The notes under the pieces were generated by a model, which worked only from the letters and a program-made list of their open reading frames with translations, searched no databases and had not been told where the DNA came from. Positions 62,501 to 64,000 of a stretch of 64,000 nt of DNA are shown here, in pieces. Position 1 is the stretch's first letter. Each line of letters begins with the position of its first letter. The stretch is from Paragorgia papillata. Lineage: Eukaryota; Cnidaria; Anthozoa; Scleralcyonacea; Coralliidae. The translations under genes were made by a program, and so were the position numbers. Where the stretch lies: NCBI GenBank assembly GCA_035771165.1, contig JAWNZC010000419.1, positions 3,498,501 to 3,562,500 of the forward strand, written 5' to 3'.

Positions 62501-63153
62501 TCGACTGCTCAGCAACCAATGAGATAGCATCGTTTTGCGTATTCGGACCGGTCCAGAAAACAAACTCAGATGATGTCATGAGAGAAAGTAATTGAAAGTA
62601 AGTCGAAAATCATAAACACTTACCCTGGAACGGCTTGAAGACGGGATGTTTGGAGTGTTCCAGTCCTATACAAAAATAATAGCTTGAGTTTTCCGTTTAA
62701 TTAATTGCAAAATCTGGAAAAAACTTGAAAAGTATAATTTAACGACAGAAATGTCCAATGAGTTTTTCAACACATTTAATTCAGACTTTTTTCTTTAAAT
62801 TACAGACGTAACATTCTGAGGCTACAACGCGTAAATATTGTTGAATTTGATTCATTCTTTTTCATGTTGAATTTATTGAACAAATATAATATACCGTCTT
62901 CTTATGTAAAAATAGCTGTTGTAAAAATCATTGTTGACAGCTTCGTGAATCGTGCGTGGTATTCACGCGCGTGGTACACGAACCATATTCCCCGCTGTGG
63001 CGGGGATATTACTTTTGAGGGGTAATTCGTATGCCGAATGCTCACCTCGTATGACCAACCGGAATTGGGAAACACTCGGTCATTGAGAATTTTCAACGTA
63101 GTTAGGCCAATCTTTTTCATTGAACTGAAATAATTCGTCCACAGATGACTGAC
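52629..63153 (-). CDS. EXTL3: EXTL3-like exostosin family glycosyltransferase (GT64), 9 exons, 5'-partial
   Basis: Reading exons by hand gives 996 coding nt (331 residues plus TAG) in nine exons: 63153-63046, 62665-62624, 60489-60349, 59114-59072, 57895-57826, 57744-57648, 55703-55560, 53538-53410 and 52850-52629. Every junction has AG acceptors and GT donors, and the frame is kept throughout. The product matches the C-terminal GT64 domain of exostosins: a VVLTYDR start strand, VVVWNN, an [13 protein letters not shown] segment with the metal-binding DxD motif, VGFPGR, LTGAAF, and [16 protein letters not shown] insertion after the APIKVTP segment and the CEDIAMNF form fit EXTL3/rib-2/botv better than EXT1 or EXT2. 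EXTL3 family members are Golgi type II membrane enzymes that add GlcNAc at the start of heparan sulfate chains. The membrane anchor and exostosin domain should lie to the right of the window. An AATAAA on the minus strand (52601-52606) is 22 nt past the stop. EXTL2 is the main alternative, less likely because of the CPEC loop. Confidence 0.9.
52960..53225 (+). repeat. (AAAC)n and (GACA)n compound microsatellite in an EXTL3-like intron
   Basis: AAAC runs (52,985-53,070 and 53,095-53,128) alternate with GACA/GGCA runs (53,128-53,212). Frames reading [10 protein letters not shown] or [10 protein letters not shown] are artefacts. Confidence 0.95.
53410..53538 (-). CDS. EXTL3: EXTL3-like exon: CEDIAMNF catalytic block
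   Basis: The exon has 43 codons with phase 0 ends, acceptor TTTGTTTCAG and donor AAG|GTGAGG. It contains [20 protein letters not shown] and MNFLIA. The acidic CEDIAMNF block is the conserved catalytic-site region of the family. Confidence 0.95.
54085..54335 (+). pseudogene. Fragment with TTAAGCGCCGC ends, possibly a pogo/Tigger transposase C-terminus
   Basis: TCTCGATTAAGCGCCGCATC and CTATCGATTAAGCGCCGAAC are repeated end-like motifs. Downstream, one frame reads an acidic stretch [20 protein letters not shown] ending in a stop, like the acidic tails of Tigger/jerky-type transposases. The identification is weak. Confidence 0.35.
54362..55135 (+). pseudogene. LINE ORF2 C-terminal remnant and 3' UTR
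   Basis: The frame [14 protein letters not shown] ... [20 protein letters not shown] ends LPFWTA and stop at 54,687. This is the post-reverse-transcriptase C-terminus common in CR1/L2-like elements. About 400 bp of AT-rich 3' UTR follows. It sits in the EXTL3-like intron on the opposite strand. Confidence 0.75.
55560..55703 (-). CDS. EXTL3: EXTL3-like exon: VGFPGR / LTGAAF
   Basis: The exon has 48 codons with phase 0 ends, acceptor TTATGCAG and donor AAG|GTAAAA. It reads [17 protein letters not shown] and later [14 protein letters not shown]. Both blocks are typical of the GT64 acceptor and donor pocket. Confidence 0.95.
55788..56762 (+). repeat. Polypyrimidine tract, ~0.97 kb, in an EXTL3-like intron
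   Basis: Near-pure C/T with CTCCTCCTCTTCC-type motifs and some CATCAT. It contains ~95-bp higher-order repeats around TTCCTCCCCCTCTACCTCCT (starts near 56,262, 56,361 and 56,471). The gene-sense strand is polypurine. It may have grown from the tail of the retroposon at 56,763. Confidence 0.95.
56763..57056. mobile_element. Retroposon 3' end (minus) next to a tRNA-like sequence (plus)
   Basis: On the minus strand CACTCAATAAAGTTGTTGTT leads into the purine tract, like a LINE tail. At 56,957-57,033 on the plus strand, TGGCCGAGTCGGTAGAGCG (A box) and CAGGGTTCGAATGCCAG (B box, one mismatch) with a CTAGTAA anticodon loop resemble tRNA-Thr(AGT). The T stem is broken, so it is not a working tRNA. 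Confidence 0.6.
57080..57635. mobile_element. MITE family A, copy next to an EXTL3-like splice donor
   Basis: Nearly identical to the reverse complement of 5279-5845, which suggests recent activity. It ends GGTTAATAAGTCCTTATTA about 13 bp from the donor at 57,647. Confidence 0.85.
57648..57744 (-). CDS. EXTL3: EXTL3-like exon carrying the DxD motif
   Basis: The exon has 97 nt, entered after one base of the Arg codon and ending in phase 0 at CAA|GTAAGT. It encodes [20 protein letters not shown] and then [12 protein letters not shown]. The DDD triplet is the metal and UDP-sugar binding DxD. A MITE ends about 13 bp past the donor (see 57080-57635), so an unspliced reading frame runs on into transposon sequence. 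Confidence 0.95.
57826..57895 (-). CDS. EXTL3: EXTL3-like exon: NRF junction
   Basis: This 70-nt exon has acceptor ATTCACAG and donor AACAG|GTACAT. It encodes [20 protein letters not shown] followed by SN, and its last two bases make Arg with the next exon. The resulting SNRF is the position of the conserved NNRF/LNNRF step in exostosins. Confidence 0.9.
58155..58992. mobile_element. pogo/Tigger-like MITE with TA duplication
   Basis: The ends CAGTCAACTCTCGTTATAGC and its mirror ending GCGAGAGTTGACTG are flanked by TA at 58153-58154 and 58993-58994, the target of Tc1/mariner-pogo elements. The 838-bp body has no transposase. It lies in an EXTL3-like intron. Confidence 0.9.
58650..58980. repeat. 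17-bp minisatellite inside the pogo-like MITE
   Basis: About 19 units of GGGGTGTCCGTAATAGC (variants CCTTAATAGC, CCTTACTAGC, CCGTGATAGC). The unit is a copy of the element's own terminal/subterminal GTGTCCGTAATAGCGGG motif. Confidence 0.95.
59072..59114 (-). CDS. EXTL3: EXTL3-like exon: VVVWNN strand
   Basis: This 43-nt microexon encodes [14 protein letters not shown] and ends in phase 1. The acceptor is GTTTTAG and the donor CCAG|GTACGG. VVVWN is a conserved GT64 strand. The leftover G pairs with TT of the next exon to form Val. Confidence 0.9.
59211..60285. mobile_element. TTAA-ended palindromic element with LINE insertion
   Basis: TTAAGGTGGCCCCCTACTGT and its mirror ACAGTAGGGAGCCACCTTAA are the ends. 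A large inner palindrome (59,345-59,735) repeats ACGAGTTCGGTGACCCCCAA in both orientations around ~200 bp. TTAA termini suggest a piggyBac/Kolobok-type MITE. The right part is split by a LINE 3' end. Confidence 0.8.
59741..60240 (+). pseudogene. LINE ORF2 C-terminus and 3' tail
   Basis: The frame reads [20 protein letters not shown], later [20 protein letters not shown] and [12 protein letters not shown], ending at 60,055. RQTR...G...WNSLP is the standard C-terminal block of CR1/L2/jockey-type LINE proteins. A 3' UTR follows, ending ATTAAATAAAGTTATACTAT and a TACTAC tail. It is 5'-truncated. Confidence 0.85.
60349..60489 (-). CDS. EXTL3: EXTL3-like exon: start of GT64 domain
   Basis: The exon has 47 codons with phase 0 ends, acceptor CTACTTGCAG and donor AAG|GTATAC. 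It contains [12 protein letters not shown] followed by MLFRVLKQV and PSLAK. In exostosins this is the first beta strand and helix of the nucleotide-sugar binding fold. Confidence 0.9.
60545..60610 (-). repeat. tRNA-derived fragment
   Basis: On the minus strand GGTCGCGGGTTTGAATCCCA carries a B box. The A box half is degraded. It lies about 55 bp upstream (in gene sense) of an EXTL3-like exon. Confidence 0.5.
60611..61100. repeat. Diverged direct repeats, ATCCAGTATAAATAAAGTTA units
   Basis: TATCCAGTATAAATAAAGTT recurs at about 60,777, 60,903 and 61,037 with neighbouring GTTTCCTCC and TGGACCTCTA blocks, spaced ~125-135 bp. Related pieces lie at 47,470-47,600 and 57,970-58,010. Confidence 0.75.
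61104..61533. mobile_element. MITE with CGTTTACACTAGAGCAAA ends
   Basis: ACCGTTTACACTAGAGCAAA and TTTGCTCTAGTGTAAACGCG are inverted ends. Inner GAATCCGGAAACGTTT blocks are repeated in both orientations. About 430 bp; the minus frame inside (61085-61381) is not a gene. Confidence 0.8.
61645..62580. mobile_element. Repeat fragment and a MITE family A subfamily with tandem duplication
   Basis: 61,645-61,745 is a CTGACGTTTCAAGC family piece. 61,760-62,195 and 62,195-62,575 are consecutive diverged copies sharing TTGTTCACACCAGTTCGGC/TTGTTTACACCAATTTGGC and GAGCGGTCAATAATCGTAGA/GAGCGGTTAATAATCGTAGA. Confidence 0.75.
62624..62665 (-). CDS. EXTL3: EXTL3-like short exon
   Basis: A 42-nt, 14-codon exon ([14 protein letters not shown]) lies between TTGTATAG and GTAAGT. 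Both ends are phase 0. It joins the linker exon to the start of the GT64 domain. The sequence is low-complexity at its end, so support comes mainly from the splice sites and the preserved frame. Confidence 0.7.
63046..63153 (-). CDS. EXTL3: EXTL3-like exon 1 of those visible (linker before GT64)
   Basis: This exon has 36 codons in phase 0 at both ends. The acceptor is TTATTTTAG and the donor GAG|GTGAGC. The reading frame contains [20 protein letters not shown], which resembles the helical linker before the GT64 domain of exostosins. It is the most 5' exon I can support; further exons must lie beyond position 64000. Confidence 0.8.
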
Positions 63154-63539
63154 CTAAAATAACAATTTAAATTTTGTAGAAAACGTTCTAATTTTTTCAC
63201 TATCAATAAACGCCTCTCCACTCATAATAATATTTAAAGGCGACGTACAGTCCGTTCTGCGTATGATCGCAATGTGGTCCCCAAAACATGACATTCGTAG
63301 ATAATTACATGAAGTTCTCAGCAAAATGTAAACCGTTAGGAACAACATGGCAGAAAACCAAGCGATTCGGCGAGGAAATCTCCTCGGATTTCTTCTATTT
63401 CTCCTGAAAATTTTTGTTTTGGGTACAAGTAATGAATGGGAACCAAGAAAAGCTTACAATCTTGAATAAGGTATTAGTATTATTTTTGTAAATAAAGATG
63501 TAAACATTAGTTTCGTACATGCGCAGAACGAACTGTACA
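63154..63539. other. EXTL3-like intron sequence, no exon found
   Basis: A single CAATAAACGCCTCTCC motif near 63,206 and a second near 63,570 precede the terminal array. I see no further coding exon. Confidence 0.5.
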
Positions 63540-64000
63540 TCACCTTTAATAAAGTCCTCCCTCCAATAAACGCCTCTCTCTAATAAACACTTCTCTCTAA
63601 TAAACACCTCTCTCTAATAAACGCCTCTCTCTAATAAACGCCTCTCTCTAATAAACGCCTCTCTCTAATAAACACCTCTCTCTAATAAACACCTCTCTCT
63701 AATAAACGCCTCTCTCTAATAAACGCCTTTATCTAATAAACACCTCTCTCTAATAAACACCTCTCTCTAATAAACACCTCTCTCTAATAAACACCTCTCT
63801 CTAATAAACACCTCTCTCTAATAAACACCTCTCTCTAATAAACGCCTCTTTCTAATAAAGGCCTCTCTCTCTAATAAACACCTCTCTCTAATAAACGCCT
63901 CTCTCTCTAATAAACACCTCTCTCTAATAAACACCTCTCTCTAATAAACGCCTCTCTCTAATAAACGCCTCTCTCTAATAAACACCTCTCTCTAATATAC
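63540..64000 (+). repeat. 17-bp tandem array CTAATAAACACCTCTCT, runs off the window
   Basis: About 27 units with C/G variation at one position (AAACACC or AAACGCC). The complement resembles the GGTGTTTATTAGAGA hairpin arm at 10631. The array continues past the right edge. Confidence 0.95.

Overview
The window looks like AT-rich, intron-containing, repeat-dense nuclear DNA from a marine invertebrate animal. The best guess is a cnidarian, probably an anthozoan. This rests on long palindromic MITE-like repeats, tRNA-derived SINEs, LINE tails and one vertebrate-like multi-exon gene. The lineage is inferred from repeat style and should be treated as tentative. There is no sign of operons, bacterial genes or CRISPR.

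One conserved gene is clear. Nine minus-strand exons between 52,629 and 63,153 encode the C-terminal 331 residues of an EXTL3-like (rib-2/botv type) glycosyltransferase family 64 protein of heparan sulfate synthesis. All eight internal junctions splice in frame with GT/AG. The 5' (N-terminal) part lies beyond the right edge. Its introns are filled with mobile DNA: a pogo/Tigger-like MITE whose interior has grown into a 17-bp minisatellite, a TTAA-ended palindromic element holding a LINE 3' end, a MITE ending about 13 bp from a splice donor, a LINE remnant and a ~1-kb polypurine/polypyrimidine tract.

Three small minus-strand genes (P1 6.2-6.5 kb, P2 21.3-21.6 kb, P3 38.3-38.6 kb) each encode a 73-86 residue secreted, strongly basic peptide with no family I recognise. 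All three have a TATA box about 100 nt upstream of the ATG. In P3 the distance is 221-223 nt, but three extra 41-bp repeat units in the leader account for the difference. They are the best candidates for an undescribed gene set here.

The rest is repeats. 0-13 kb: a 128-bp tandem repeat, a LINE endonuclease fragment, inverted CGTT/AACG microsatellites, a 189-bp GA tract and several MITEs. 13-29 kb: a degenerate ~19-bp minisatellite, three copies of a ~300-bp TIR MITE, foldback repeats and long-TIR elements, one interrupted by a LINE tail. 29.4-30.7 kb: a SINE with its target-site duplication, split in its B box by a 1,078-bp long-TIR transposon with a 7-bp duplication. 30.8-33.7 kb: a ~2.9-kb 25-bp minisatellite containing a near-perfect ~290-bp inverted arm. 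33.8-52.6 kb: foldbacks, tRNA-SINEs, LINE tails with TAA microsatellites, a 0.75-kb polypyrimidine tract, 24-bp and ~190-bp tandem repeats. The window ends in a second 17-bp tandem array.
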